64,000 nt of DNA from JBDTNQ01 sp039933635 (GTDB lineage: Bacteria > Acidobacteriota > Vicinamibacteria > Vicinamibacterales > SCN-69-37). The stretch is from positions 60,732-124,731 of the forward strand of contig JBDTNQ010000002.1 in assembly GCA_039933635.1 (NCBI GenBank). The letters are read 5' to 3'. The position numbers and the translations under genes are program-made. Below are positions 1 through 9,561 of the stretch, in pieces (the first letter of the stretch is position 1; each line of letters begins with the position of its first letter). The notes beneath the pieces were generated by a model. It was not told where the DNA came from and did not search any database. It worked only from the letters and a program-made list of their open reading frames with translations.

Positions 1-2439
1 CTCTCATTCGAGGAGCGGACGTTCTGGGCGCTGCTGCTGAGCGCGCTCTGGTCCGTGATGCTCGTCCTCGCACTGGGCGCCCTGAACCGCTACACGTTCG
101 CGCGCCTCCTCACCATCAATGTCGTCGGCGCCGTCATCCTCGTCGCCGGACTGCGCGGCCGCCTCAGGTATCGCGATCAGGTCACACGCGTTTCATGGAC
201 GGCGCTCGTGCCGTTGACCATCGTGGCCGCGGGCATCTGGCTGTACTCACCGACGTCCGAATACATCATCGGCGGCAAGGATCCGGGCACCTATATCAAC
301 GAAGGCGTTCAGATTGCGCAGCGCGGCCAGGTCGTCATCCGCGATCCCGATGTTGCGGTCGTGCCGGCCCCCTATCGCGATCTGTTCTTTCCGTCACATC
401 AGCAGACCACGTACTACGGTCTGCGGTTCATGGGCTTCTTCATCCAGGATCCCGACGCGGGCCGCGTCGTCGGCCAGTTCCCGCACTTCTATCCAGCTTC
501 GATCGCGCTGGGTTATGCCCTCAATGGGTTGAGCGGTGCGCGCCAGACCGTGGTGTTCTGGACGATTCTCGCGGTACTGGCGGTGTACTTCGCCGGCCGG
601 CGGATGTTTGGCCACGCGGTCGCCGCCGCAGCGGCGGTCCTGCTCGCGTTGAACGTCGTCGAGGTCTGGTTCGGGCGCTACCCGAATAGCGAAATGACGA
701 TGCAGGCGCTCATCTTCGCGGCGCTGCTGGCCGCGGGACGCGCGCGCGACGGCGGACGGGTCTTCTTCGGTGTCGTCGCAGGCGTCGTGCTGGGACTGTC
801 GCTGTTTCTGCGCTACGAAATCCTGCTCGCATTTGCCGCGTTCGCCGCGGCCGGCGTGATGGCACCCGTGAGCGGCCGTCGACTCGGCGCGCCTTTTCAG
901 GGGGCACTGGCCGTCACATCGCTCGCGGGCCTCTGGTACCTGGCCGGGCCCATGCGCGCCTACTTCGCCTATCCGCTCGACTTCGTGCATCAGCGCGGCG
1001 GCGTCCTGCTGGCCGTTGTCGGACTCGTGACGTCCGTCGCCGCACATTGGCTGCTGCGGCGTCCGACCGTGAACACCGCGGTGCGGCGCCTGCTCCCTGC
1101 GGCGCTGGCCATCGCGCTCGCCGCCTTGGCGGTGTACGCCTACTTCTTCAGGCAGATGGAAGGTCGCACGGCGCTCGGGGATGCCATGGCGTTCCGAACC
1201 TTCGGGTGGTATCTCACGCCGTGGGTCCTGGCGATCGCTGTTGCGGGCGCGGTCGTGATGATCGCCACGCGCTTCTGGCGCGATCCCGAGTTCTACCTGA
1301 CCGTGGCCACGTTCAGCGTTTTCTTCTTCTACAAGACGCGGATCGTCGCCGAACACTTCTGGACGGCTCGTCGATTTCTCGGCGTGGCATTACCCAGCGC
1401 GCTGCTGCTCGCCATGGCCGGGATTCGATGGGCATCGGGCGGCACCGCGACCACACAACCTGCTGATGCGTCTGCCGCACGAGATGCGAGATCACGACCT
1501 CGGTGGCGCGAAGTGACGAGTCTCACGGTCGTGACCATCGTCGCGATTGGCATCGGTGTGTCGTTCTGGCGCGCCGCGACGCCTGTGCGTCGTCACGTCG
1601 AGTACGCGGGTCTGATTCCGAAGCTCGAACAACTCGCGGCCCGCGTGGGCGATCGCGATCTAGTGCTCGTGGAATCGCGAAATGCTGGATCCGATCTTCA
1701 CGTGCTCGCCATGCCGCTCGCGTACATCTACAGCCGTCACGTCTTGGTGCTCGACTCGGTCGTGCCGGCGCGCGCGCCCTTCGAGGGCTTCATCGCATGG
1801 GCAACGACGAAATACGAACACGTGTATTTTCTGGGCGGCGGCGGCACCGACCTGCTCACGAAGGACATCAGCGCCCTGCCCGTGGCGGGCGATCGCTTCC
1901 AGGTCGATGAATACGACGCACCGATGAATGCGTATCCGTCGGGTGCGCGTCGCAAGGAATTCGAGTACGGCCTCTACGAATTGATGCCGGCCCGCCAGGT
2001 CACGCCGGCGACGATTGACCTGCAGATCGGCGGGCTCGACGATCTCAACGTCGTGCGCTTCCACGCGCGCGAACGGCGCGCCGACACCGGGCTGAAATAC
2101 CGCTGGAGCGGCGGTCAGTCGTTCGTGATTCTGCTGGGCTTGCCGGCGGATGCCCGGGAACTCATCGTCTGGATGAGCTCGGGCGGACGCCCGGCGCAGG
2201 CGCCGCCGCCCGTGGTGCAGTTCGCCCTCGATGATGAGGACATCGGTCAGGCGACGGCCGGCGAGGACGTCCAGCCCCACGTGCTGACGCTGCCAGCCGG
2301 ACTGGCGGCACGGCTGGCCGCGAAGAACGATTCGACGCGACTGCGACTGCGTGTGCCCACCTGGAACCCTGGCGCGCTGCTCGGCGTGAACGACACACGC
2401 GACCTCGGGGTCATCGTGACGCGCGTCCAAGTCCGGTAA
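1..2439 (+). CDS. GT39-like multi-membrane glycosyltransferase, 5' end outside window
   Basis: This is a polytopic inner-membrane protein with a soluble C-terminal domain. The frame is open from base 1, and the first hydrophobic helix begins before the first possible starts (GTG 55, ATG 58), so the gene probably begins upstream. Near residue 70 from GTG 55 the motif GGKDPGTY sits in the first large periplasmic loop, where GT39-type (ArnT/PMT-like) enzymes carry acidic catalytic residues. About ten more membrane spans follow. The last 250 or so residues look like an extracytoplasmic beta-rich domain. By family this would transfer a sugar from a polyprenyl-phosphate donor to a surface glycan or lipid. 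Donor and acceptor cannot be read from the sequence. It is followed 19 bases later by another membrane protein on the same strand. Confidence 0.75.
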   Translation, partial: LSFEERTFWALLLSALWSVMLVLALGALNRYTFARLLTINVVGAVILVAGLRGRLRYRDQVTRVSWTALVPLTIVAAGIWLYSPTSEYIIGGKDPGTYINEGVQIAQRGQVVIRDPDVAVVPAPYRDLFFPSHQQTTYYGLRFMGFFIQDPDAGRVVGQFPHFYPASIALGYALNGLSGARQTVVFWTILAVLAVYFAGRRMFGHAVAAAAAVLLALNVVEVWFGRYPNSEMTMQALIFAALLAAGRARDGGRVFFGVVAGVVLGLSLFLRYEILLAFAAFAAAGVMAPVSGRRLGAPFQGALAVTSLAGLWYLAGPMRAYFAYPLDFVHQRGGVLLAVVGLVTSVAAHWLLRRPTVNTAVRRLLPAALAIALAALAVYAYFFRQMEGRTALGDAMAFRTFGWYLTPWVLAIAVAGAVVMIATRFWRDPEFYLTVATFSVFFFYKTRIVAEHFWTARRFLGVALPSALLLAMAGIRWASGGTATTQPADASAARDARSRPRWREVTSLTVVTIVAIGIGVSFWRAATPVRRHVEYAGLIPKLEQLAARVGDRDLVLVESRNAGSDLHVLAMPLAYIYSRHVLVLDSVVPARAPFEGFIAWATTKYEHVYFLGGGGTDLLTKDISALPVAGDRFQVDEYDAPMNAYPSGARRKEFEYGLYELMPARQVTPATIDLQIGGLDDLNVVRFHARERRADTGLKYRWSGGQSFVILLGLPADARELIVWMSSGGRPAQAPPPVVQFALDDEDIGQATAGEDVQPHVLTLPAGLAARLAAKNDSTRLRLRVPTWNPGALLGVNDTRDLGVIVTRVQVR

Positions 2440-2458
2440 CATCCGGACTGGCCGAGCG

Positions 2459-3811
2459 ATGATCCGATCCCTGCTTTCCCTCCGCGTGGACCGCGCCATC
2501 ATGGTCGTGGGCGCCTGCCTCGTGGTGGCGTACCTCGCCGCGATGACGGTGATGCGCAAACCCGATGGCCGTGTCGTGTTCGGTGATGCGACGCATCATT
2601 TCGTCCAGTTGCGATCGATCGTGTTCGATCGCGATCTCGACTTCCGAAACGAATACATCCGCCTCTACGGTCTACAAGGCGAGGTGCCGGGGACGGAATG
2701 GATCTACACGGACCTTACGAGCACCGGGCATGTGCGGAACTACATGCCTGTCGGACCCGCATTGCTGTGGGCGCCGCTCTACATCCTGGTGGCGGCGATC
2801 CAGACGATGCTCAGCTGGGTCGGGGTTGCAGCGAAGCCGGATGGCTTCGATCGCGCGCTGCAACTGGTCCCCGGCATTACGGGCATTCTCGCGGCCACGA
2901 TGGCGGCCTGGCTCGCATGGCGCATCGCGCTCAGCCGGACGAGTTCGCGAGCGGCGGGCACAGCCGTCTTCGGCGTCTGGCTCGGATCGCACGCGCTCTA
3001 CTACTCGCTGGCGTCCCCGTCTTACTCGCACACGGCGTCCATGCTCATGACGTCGATCTTTCTGGCCAGCTGGCTCTCGACGCGTGGCAACGTCAGCATC
3101 GCGCGTCTGGCCTGGTGGGGCGCGCTCTGTGGTTTCGCGGCCCTGATGCGCTGGCAGGATGCATTGTTCATGGCCGTTCCGCTTATCGAAGCGGCACGCT
3201 GGACGGCGCCTCTGGGGAGGCGAGTCGCCGGAGCGATGGCGGCGGGCGTGGGTTTCGTGCTCGCGTTTTCGCCGCAAATGGTCGTATGGACCGTGCTGTA
3301 CGGACAGCCGCTGGCGCTGCCCCAGGGGCCATCATTCATGCACTGGACGGACCCGCATCCGTTTCTGCTGCTGTTCTCAGATAGTCACGGCCTCTTCACC
3401 TGGGCGCCGATTCTCGTGCCTGCTGCGATCGGCCTGATCGTGTGGCTCCGGCGCGAACCGGCCGTCGCGCTGCCCATCACGGTCGTCCTGCTGGCGTCCT
3501 GGTACACCAACGCGGCCGTGGCCGACTGGTGGGCTGGCGAGGCCTTCGGCGCGCGCCGCTTCCTGTCGTTGTTTCCACTGTTCGTCGTCGGATTGGCGGT
3601 CTGGCTGCAGCCGCGCGCCTCGGAGGGCGTCCGATCGTGGCGGTTGGCCGTGGTGGGCGTTCTCGGCGTGATGAATGCGTTGCTGCTGCTACAGTACGAA
3701 CTCGTCATGAAAGGGTTGTTGCGGATCGCGCCGTACCCCTACGGCTGGTACGACATGTGGTTCGCGCGCTTCGCGGTGCCCATCCGCCTCCTCCGGGAGT
3801 GGCTGTCGTGA
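2459..3811 (+). CDS. Multi-membrane protein, probable GT-C glycosyltransferase
   Basis: This 450-residue protein has about ten predicted membrane helices. The start is ATG 2459, with the first helix at roughly residues 12-31. The first loop carries DATHHFVQLRSIVFDRDLDF, an acidic luminal loop of the kind seen in GT-C enzymes, and a later loop has TDPHPFLLLFSDSHGLFTW. I recognise the fold class but not a named family. The stop codon overlaps the GTG start of the next gene (GT9), so the two are likely translated together. The role is inferred from context: assembly of a surface polysaccharide or lipid-linked glycan. Confidence 0.7.
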   Translation: MIRSLLSLRVDRAIMVVGACLVVAYLAAMTVMRKPDGRVVFGDATHHFVQLRSIVFDRDLDFRNEYIRLYGLQGEVPGTEWIYTDLTSTGHVRNYMPVGPALLWAPLYILVAAIQTMLSWVGVAAKPDGFDRALQLVPGITGILAATMAAWLAWRIALSRTSSRAAGTAVFGVWLGSHALYYSLASPSYSHTASMLMTSIFLASWLSTRGNVSIARLAWWGALCGFAALMRWQDALFMAVPLIEAARWTAPLGRRVAGAMAAGVGFVLAFSPQMVVWTVLYGQPLALPQGPSFMHWTDPHPFLLLFSDSHGLFTWAPILVPAAIGLIVWLRREPAVALPITVVLLASWYTNAAVADWWAGEAFGARRFLSLFPLFVVGLAVWLQPRASEGVRSWRLAVVGVLGVMNALLLLQYELVMKGLLRIAPYPYGWYDMWFARFAVPIRLLREWLS

Positions 3812-4989
3812 GCGGACTCCAGATCTACGAACCTCGTGAGCGCGCTGCCGTGCGGTTGGCCGATTTGCTGATTGCACCGCTACGGTTCGCGCCACGACGA
3901 CCGCGACGCGACCGCGACGAGCGCGTGCTGTTGCTTCGTCTCGAACGCATCGGCGATTTGCTCATGACGCTGGAAGCCATTCGCGATGCGCGCCGCGCCT
4001 GGCCAGATGCCCAGATCGATCTGGCCGTCGGAACGTGGAACGAACCGCTGGCCAGGCTGATTGGCGACGTCACCTCCGTGGTCGTGGCCGACGGACCCTG
4101 GCTCGCGCGTGGCGATCGATCCGCGACCTGGCCACGACTCGTGGCCGCGGCCCGCGGCTGGCGCAACCGGCGCTACGACGTCGTCGTCAACATCGAGCCG
4201 GACATCCGCAGTAACTGGCTGGCCTGGATGACTGGGGCGCCGGTCCGGGTCGGATATCGGACCGGTGGCGGCGGCGCGTTCCTGACCGACGCAACCGACT
4301 ACGATCCATCCCGCCACGTCTCCGAGAACGCGCGCGAAATCGTGGCACGCGCTGCGGGACGCGCGGTGCCGGTCGCTGAGACGGACCGACCGCGTCTCAT
4401 CGTTCCCGCGGACGCGGTGGCGCGCGCAAAAACCATTCTCGAAGGCGCCGACGGGCCGGTCGTCGGCATCCACGCCGCCGGCGGCCGTCAGTCGAAGCAG
4501 TGGCATCTGGATCGCTTCGCCGAGGTGGGCCGCACGCTCATCGACTCACGCGGGGCGACGATCGTGCTGACGGGCGGCTCGAATGACGCCGACCAGGTTG
4601 AAGAGGTCGCGCGCCGCATCGGCCGCCCTGGCGTGGTACGCGCTGACGACGCGCTGGATCTCCCGACAACGGCCGCCCTGCTGACGTCGCTGGATCTGTT
4701 CATCTCCAGCGACACCGGCCCGATGCACCTGGCGGCCGCGGTCGGCACCCCGGTGGTCGCGCTCTTCGGGCCCTCGGAACCGAAGCGATACGGTCCGCGG
4801 GCCGTCACGGAGCACATCCTGCGCGTGGATCTCCCGTGCAGTCCGTGCGGGCAGGTCCGCCTCCCGCCAGTGAGATGCCGTGGGCACGTGCCGGACTGCA
4901 TGGACGGCATTACCGCCGCGGCCGTGATCGCGCGCGCGCTCGACGTCATCGACGCGCACCTCCACATCGTCCGGCCAGAGCCCGCATGA
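3808..4989 (+). CDS. Glycosyltransferase family 9 (heptosyltransferase-like)
   Basis: This 393-residue cytoplasmic GT-B enzyme resembles the ADP-heptose:LPS heptosyltransferases (WaaC/WaaF/RfaQ). The N-terminal RLERIGDLLMTLEAI (around residue 44) is the classic GT9 start of the acceptor domain. HAAGGRQSKQW (about 222-232) and SDTGPMHLAAAVGTPVVALFG (about 301-321) form the nucleotide-sugar site. The C-terminal cysteines in PCSPCG and CRGHVPDCM also occur in many GT9 proteins. GTG 3808 is chosen because it overlaps the upstream TGA as GTGA and gives the normal length; the frame is open further upstream, but that would add a long non-homologous extension. In LPS makers such enzymes add heptose to the core. 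The actual sugar here is unknown. Confidence 0.88.
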   Translation: MSGLQIYEPRERAAVRLADLLIAPLRFAPRRPRRDRDERVLLLRLERIGDLLMTLEAIRDARRAWPDAQIDLAVGTWNEPLARLIGDVTSVVVADGPWLARGDRSATWPRLVAAARGWRNRRYDVVVNIEPDIRSNWLAWMTGAPVRVGYRTGGGGAFLTDATDYDPSRHVSENAREIVARAAGRAVPVAETDRPRLIVPADAVARAKTILEGADGPVVGIHAAGGRQSKQWHLDRFAEVGRTLIDSRGATIVLTGGSNDADQVEEVARRIGRPGVVRADDALDLPTTAALLTSLDLFISSDTGPMHLAAAVGTPVVALFGPSEPKRYGPRAVTEHILRVDLPCSPCGQVRLPPVRCRGHVPDCMDGITAAAVIARALDVIDAHLHIVRPEPA

Positions 4990-6788
4990 TGGACGGGGCG
5001 CTGACGTGCGTCGGCATCTCTGGCGCCACGGAACGGTCGTTACTGGCGGACTGGCTCTCGCCAGCGCTCCGCGAGCAGGTCCGTGAGGACGCCTACGCCT
5101 TCATCAAGCGCCTGCGGCACGTTACCGTCGACGGGATGCCGATGCGCGCGCGGTTCACGTTTCGCGACGACTCGCTTTGGTGGTTCACGGAGATCTACCT
5201 CCACAAGATGCGGCGCATCGAGACGGCGATCGCCACGTTGCTCGCCCTTGACGCGGCGTGCCGGCACCACGATCCGGCGCGGCTGTCCGTCACGACGACC
5301 GACGCAACGGTCGGCGTTGCCGCGCGGGCCTTTGCGGCCGCGGCGCGGCAGCCTATCGACATCGTGGCGTCGCCCACCGCGCGCTCTCGTCCGCGCTGGA
5401 CGTCGTTCCTGATCGGCGCGACCGCTCAGGCGTCGCGCCTGCGTCCGCAGCGGCACGTCACCGTGCCGGCGCACACCCGCGTCGCGGCCTTCGTCCACAC
5501 GGCGTTTTGGCGCCGGCGGTCGGCGCCGGATCTGATTGGAGAGGAGCACTACATCGGCCCCGTGCTTCACGCGCTCGCCGCGAAGACCGCCGCCGGCGTG
5601 ACGTGCGTCGGCGTCGGCCCGCGCCGAACCTTTCGCGCCAGACGATGGTGGGACACGCTGACTCCCGGCGAGCCAACCGTGTTGCCCATCGAGCACCTGG
5701 CGCCGCGCCATGCGATCCGTGACGCGCTCGCGTTCTGGCGACGGCGCGAGCAGTACGCGCGCGAGGTTGTCGCAGGCGACGCGGTGCGCGCGGCAGGCCT
5801 CTACGGCCAGTGGGACCTGTGGCCTATTCTGCGCGCGGAGCTCGAGGAGACTGCCCGCGTGCAGTGGCCCTGGTCGGTGCGCGCGATGGACGAAGCCGGC
5901 GCCGCGCTCGACACGCTGAAACCCGGTGTCGTCGTGACCTATGCCGAAGCCGGTGGGGGCGGCCGCGCGCTCATGCTGGAAGCCCGGCGCCGCCACATCC
6001 CCTCAGTGGGACTGCAACACGGGTTCATCTACCGGCACTGGCTGAACTACCGCCATGAGCGGGACGAGATGTCGGCGTCGGGGTCTGACTGCGGGTTTCC
6101 TCGACCAGACCTCACCTTGCTCTTCGACGGGTACGCGGCTGCGCATCTCCGGTCAGCGGGCGCGTTTCCACCCGAGTCCCTGGCCATCACTGGTAGTCCG
6201 CGGCTCGACGAACTCGCGGAGCGCGTGAGTTCGGCCGTGCCGGATCGGGCCCAGATGAGAACAGAGGCCGCGGTTGGGCCCGAAGGCAAGCTCATCGTGT
6301 TCGCCGCGAAGTTCACCGAGATCGGCGACCAGCTCGGGGCCTTCTTCGATGCCGCGCTCTCATGCCCCGACGTCGTCGTAGTGGTCAAGCCCCATCCGGC
6401 GGATCGCGCGGAGGACTACGCGCGCGTGGCCGCCGGCCGCGCGGGCATTCGCGTCGCCGCGCCCGACGCGGACCTCGGCCGGTTGCTGGCCGCCGCCGAT
6501 GCGGTCGCGACGATGAACTCCACCGTGGCGCTCGATGCGATGGTGCTGGGGGTACCGGCCGTCGTCATCGGTCTGCCGAACAACCTCACGCCGTTCGTCG
6601 AGGCCGGAGTCATGTTCGGCGCCGATCGCACCTCCCTCGGGGCAGTCCTGCGAGCACTCCTATATGATCGGCGGGCGCGCGACGACTGGCGTCAGCGGGC
6701 TCGGGACTACGCGGCACGGTACGACATGCGCGCGGACGGCCAGGCCGCGGCGCGGGCGGCGGACGCCATATTGAGGGTGAGTCGATGA
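4986..6788 (+). CDS. Capsule-polysaccharide-type GT-B glycosyltransferase/epimerase-fold protein
   Basis: This 600-residue soluble protein starts at ATG 4986, overlapping the GT9 stop by ATGA. The C-terminal half looks like the GT-B fold shared by UDP-GlcNAc 2-epimerase, CDP-glycerol glycerophosphotransferase and capsule proteins. GLQHGFIYRHW lies at about residue 342, VVKPHPADR at about 466, and TMNSTVALDAMVLGVP at about 509, where the last corresponds to the donor-binding loop. The N-terminal 250 residues match nothing I can name. A role in transferring or polymerising a sugar or polyol phosphate in the glycan pathway is likely. The exact reaction is not recoverable from sequence. Confidence 0.7.
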   Translation: MMDGALTCVGISGATERSLLADWLSPALREQVREDAYAFIKRLRHVTVDGMPMRARFTFRDDSLWWFTEIYLHKMRRIETAIATLLALDAACRHHDPARLSVTTTDATVGVAARAFAAAARQPIDIVASPTARSRPRWTSFLIGATAQASRLRPQRHVTVPAHTRVAAFVHTAFWRRRSAPDLIGEEHYIGPVLHALAAKTAAGVTCVGVGPRRTFRARRWWDTLTPGEPTVLPIEHLAPRHAIRDALAFWRRREQYAREVVAGDAVRAAGLYGQWDLWPILRAELEETARVQWPWSVRAMDEAGAALDTLKPGVVVTYAEAGGGGRALMLEARRRHIPSVGLQHGFIYRHWLNYRHERDEMSASGSDCGFPRPDLTLLFDGYAAAHLRSAGAFPPESLAITGSPRLDELAERVSSAVPDRAQMRTEAAVGPEGKLIVFAAKFTEIGDQLGAFFDAALSCPDVVVVVKPHPADRAEDYARVAAGRAGIRVAAPDADLGRLLAAADAVATMNSTVALDAMVLGVPAVVIGLPNNLTPFVEAGVMFGADRTSLGAVLRALLYDRRARDDWRQRARDYAARYDMRADGQAAARAADAILRVSR

Positions 6789-7768
6789 GAGTTCTGTTGA
6801 CCGGCGGCGCGGGGTTCGTCGGGGGCCACCTGGCCGAGCGATTGCTGGATCTCGGTCACGAGGTCATGGTGATCGACGATCTCTCGACCGGATCGATGGA
6901 CAATATTGTCCACCTCAAGACGCGCGCCGGATTCGAGTACGTGATCGATTCGATCATGAACGACCGGCTCACCGCCGAATTGGTCGATCGCGCGGACGTC
7001 ATCTTCCATCTCGCCGCCGCCGTCGGCGTGAAGCTCATCGTGGAAGCACCGGTGCGCACGATCGAGACGAATGTGCACGGCACGGAGATCGTCCTGACGC
7101 ACGCGAGCAAGAAGGGCAAGCTCGTCGTGATCTTCTCGACGTCGGAGGTCTACGGCAAGAGCACCGACGTGCCCTTCCGCGAAGACTCCGACCTCGTGAT
7201 GGGACCGACGTTCAAGCATCGATGGGCGTACGCGTGCAGCAAGGCGCTCGACGAGTTCCTGGCGCTCGCCTATTACCGCGAGCGCGACCTGCCCGTCATC
7301 GTCCTGCGACTGTTCAACACCGTCGGTCCGCGCCAGACAGGACGATACGGGATGGTCATCCCGACATTCGTCCGGCAGGCCCTGACCGGACAGCCCATCA
7401 CGGTGTACGGCGACGGCCAACAGAGACGGTCCTTCACGTATGTTGGGGACGTCGTCGAAGCCATCACGAGGCTGGTGGTCGAACCGGCGGCGATTGGGCA
7501 GGTGTTCAACATCGGGAACGTCGAGGAAATCTCCATCCTCGCGCTCGCCGAACGCATTCGATCGATGGCGGGCAGCCGTTCGGAGATCGTGCTCGTGCCC
7601 TACGAGGAAGCCTACGACGCGGGATTCGAGGACATGCCCCGCCGCGTGCCGTCGCTCGACAAGATTCACCGGCTGGTCGGGTACCGGCCTACCGTCGATC
7701 TCGAGGAAATCCTCGCCCGGGTCATTGCCCACGAACGGGCGGGCGCGGCCCTGGCGAATCGGGGATAA
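6785..7768 (+). CDS. NAD-dependent epimerase/dehydratase (extended SDR, nucleotide-sugar)
   Basis: This 327-residue extended short-chain dehydrogenase carries TGGAGFVGGHLAERL at the N terminus (the GxxGxxG dinucleotide site) and FSTSEVYGK (active-site Ser/Thr). The catalytic YACSK is at about residues 149-153, and NTVGPRQTGRYGMVIP follows in the substrate domain. This pattern is close to dTDP-glucose 4,6-dehydratase, UDP-glucuronate decarboxylase and UDP-glucose 4-epimerase relatives. It would make or interconvert an NDP-sugar donor for the surrounding glycosyltransferases. It starts by ATGA overlap with the preceding gene. Substrate is not determinable from motifs alone. Confidence 0.85.
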   Translation: MRVLLTGGAGFVGGHLAERLLDLGHEVMVIDDLSTGSMDNIVHLKTRAGFEYVIDSIMNDRLTAELVDRADVIFHLAAAVGVKLIVEAPVRTIETNVHGTEIVLTHASKKGKLVVIFSTSEVYGKSTDVPFREDSDLVMGPTFKHRWAYACSKALDEFLALAYYRERDLPVIVLRLFNTVGPRQTGRYGMVIPTFVRQALTGQPITVYGDGQQRRSFTYVGDVVEAITRLVVEPAAIGQVFNIGNVEEISILALAERIRSMAGSRSEIVLVPYEEAYDAGFEDMPRRVPSLDKIHRLVGYRPTVDLEEILARVIAHERAGAALANRG

Positions 7769-7780
7769 TCAGAACTACCT

Positions 7781-8728
7781 GTGGCTGTTACCAGGCACGC
7801 CCGGCGGGTCGCTGAGCGGCTTCTCTCCAGCAATGCCAAGTCGGTTCGACGACTGATGCTCGCGACGGGACGCGAACGCGCCACCCGTCTGCCCGACATC
7901 GTCCAGATCGAGAGCACCAACCTCTGCAACGCCAAGTGCGTGTTCTGTCCGCGCGACGAAATGCACCGGCGGCAGGGGGTGATGGACTTCGATCTGTTCC
8001 GCAAGATCGTCGATGAGTGCGCCGCACTGGGCATCACCCACGTGCGTGTCCACAATTACGGCGAGCCGTTTCTCGACAAGCAGCTCGTGGACAAGGTGCG
8101 CTACGCGAAGTCGAAAGGCATCGCCGAAGTCGGGATGATCAGCAACGGATCCCTCATCACCGAGGAGATCGCGCGCGGCATGGTCGAGGCTGGCCTGGAC
8201 GCCATCAACATCAGCGTGGATGCCGCGGGCAAAGAGGTCTTCGAGCGGACGCGGCTCAATCTCGAGTACGACACGGTGATCGGCAACGTCCGAAATCTGG
8301 TGCGCATCCGCGCGGAACTGGGGCGCACGCGTCCGCGGCTGATTCTGTCGTTCGTGCGGCAGGACAACTCGGCTGACGAACAGGCCTTCATCCACGAGTG
8401 GTCCAAGGTCGCCGACAAGATCCACATTACCGACCTGCACAACTGGGCTGGGACCTTGAACACGCAATCGGACGTGCGGTACCCCTGTTACCGGCTCTGG
8501 CAGACGTTTACGGTCCTGTGGGATGGACGAGTGTCGCTGTGCTGTGCGGACTTCGACGGCCGCAACGTGCTCGGGGACCTCCGGACCTCCACCATCGCCC
8601 AGGTCTGGAATTCGAAGCCCTACCTGGCCGTCCGGCGCCAGCACCTCGAGAGCGGTGGCCCGGAGATCTGCCGATCGTGCGATTTGCCCAAGAAAGACTC
8701 TCCTCTCTGGGTTACAAGACTGATCTGA
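7781..8728 (+). CDS. Radical SAM/SPASM-type protein 1
   Basis: This is a 315-residue radical SAM protein. CNAKCVFC at residues 49-56 is the CxxxCxxC motif for the catalytic 4Fe-4S cluster and S-adenosylmethionine. C-terminal cysteines near residues 236, 254-255, 300 and 303 resemble a SPASM-type domain holding auxiliary clusters. The start could be GTG 7781 or ATG 7857; the longer form is given. SPASM enzymes modify peptides or, less often, sugars. Here the gene lies between an NDP-sugar dehydratase and methyltransferase/flippase genes, and no small precursor peptide is evident, so a sugar or lipid substrate is plausible but is only inference. Confidence 0.82.
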   Translation: MAVTRHARRVAERLLSSNAKSVRRLMLATGRERATRLPDIVQIESTNLCNAKCVFCPRDEMHRRQGVMDFDLFRKIVDECAALGITHVRVHNYGEPFLDKQLVDKVRYAKSKGIAEVGMISNGSLITEEIARGMVEAGLDAINISVDAAGKEVFERTRLNLEYDTVIGNVRNLVRIRAELGRTRPRLILSFVRQDNSADEQAFIHEWSKVADKIHITDLHNWAGTLNTQSDVRYPCYRLWQTFTVLWDGRVSLCCADFDGRNVLGDLRTSTIAQVWNSKPYLAVRRQHLESGGPEICRSCDLPKKDSPLWVTRLI

Positions 8729-8749
8729 AAGGTCAGTCGTCCTACCCGC

Positions 8750-8755
8750 TATACT
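8750..8755 (+). promoter_or_regulatory. -10 element TATACT before the STN-like gene
   Basis: TATACT matches the sigma-70 -10 consensus at five of six bases. A start site about 7 nt downstream would leave only about 8 nt of leader before ATG 8770. No convincing -35 hexamer is seen at 16-18 nt spacing. Confidence 0.5.
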
Positions 8756-8769
8756 CAAGAGTCCCTGCG

Positions 8770-9510
8770 ATGCGTACGAGCTTCCTCACCCTCGCCTTGC
8801 TGACCGCCCTGGCAGGCGTCGCCGCGCCCGCGCAGGCGCAGGTCCCTGATACGAGCCGGGTGTTGAACCTGAGCTTCGACCAGGACGGCCGGGTGACCCT
8901 GTCGGCCAGGAACGTCACCGTCCGGGAGATTCTCGGCGAGTGGGCGCGCCAGTGCGGGTGCTACGTCGTGAACGGCGACAAGCTGCCGGGCGCCCCGTTG
9001 TCCATTCCGCTGCTCTACGAACACGAAACGCAGGCCAAGGTGCTCGAATCCCTGCTTCGGCAGGCGTCGGGCTACGTACTGACGCCCCAGCGTGCGGGCG
9101 CCGTGAGCAAGTCCAACTTCGAGACGATCTATATCCTGGCGACGAGTAGTGCCGTCGCGGCCTCGGCGGGTTACCCCACCGTCGCGACACCGAATCCGTA
9201 CGCCAACCCGACGACCGGCGCTCCTGACGACGAGCTCCCGCCGATCCTGCCGCCGGGCGCCCCACGGCCGATGCCGCCTTCGCCGTCCTCGGCTCCACCG
9301 CCGCCGGGATCAGAGTATCCGGGCGCCGGCAGCGCGATTCCGGGCCAGAGTCCGAACTCATTGCCGACGTCGAGGCCGGCGGGCGTCTCGACCACGTTCG
9401 TACCGATTCGGCCCGTGGATTCCTCTCAGTCGACGACGCCGCAGACGATGCCGCCGGGATCACCATCGCCGGCGGCGCCCCCGATACCCACAGGCACACC
9501 GGGCCGCTAG
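8770..9510 (+). CDS. Secreted protein with secretin/TonB short N-terminal (STN)-like domain and Pro-rich tail
   Basis: This 246-residue protein has a clear signal peptide (about residues 1-24, ending AQAQ). Residues about 35-105 contain NVTVREILGEWARQCGCYVV and a following LESLLRQASGYVLTPQRAG, the pattern of STN/secretin N-domains that help partner recognition at the outer membrane. From about residue 130 to the end the chain is mostly proline, serine and glycine and probably disordered. ATG 8770 is chosen because the signal peptide begins there and a -10 element sits just upstream. There is no secretin barrel in this gene or next to it. It may link the glycan or lipid machinery to an outer-membrane exporter; the function is unknown. 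Confidence 0.7.
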   Translation: MRTSFLTLALLTALAGVAAPAQAQVPDTSRVLNLSFDQDGRVTLSARNVTVREILGEWARQCGCYVVNGDKLPGAPLSIPLLYEHETQAKVLESLLRQASGYVLTPQRAGAVSKSNFETIYILATSSAVAASAGYPTVATPNPYANPTTGAPDDELPPILPPGAPRPMPPSPSSAPPPPGSEYPGAGSAIPGQSPNSLPTSRPAGVSTTFVPIRPVDSSQSTTPQTMPPGSPSPAAPPIPTGTPGR

Positions 9511-9549
9511 CAGCTTCGCCGCCCGCGCCAGCGGGTCCGAGTCGTGGCG

Positions 9550-9555
9550 TACAAT
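9550..9555 (+). promoter_or_regulatory. -10 element TACAAT, 6 nt before ATG 9562
   Basis: TACAAT lies exactly 6 nt upstream of ATG 9562, so transcription would be expected to begin at or next to the start codon (leaderless mRNA). It argues for ATG 9562 over GTG 9544 as the start. Confidence 0.5.
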
Positions 9556-9561
9556 CCCGAT

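Noticed and set aside
394..1356. 320-residue minus-strand frame opposite the first GT39-like gene
   Set aside because: Rich in Arg, Gly, His and Asp without motifs, and overlapping a clear membrane protein; typical shadow frame.
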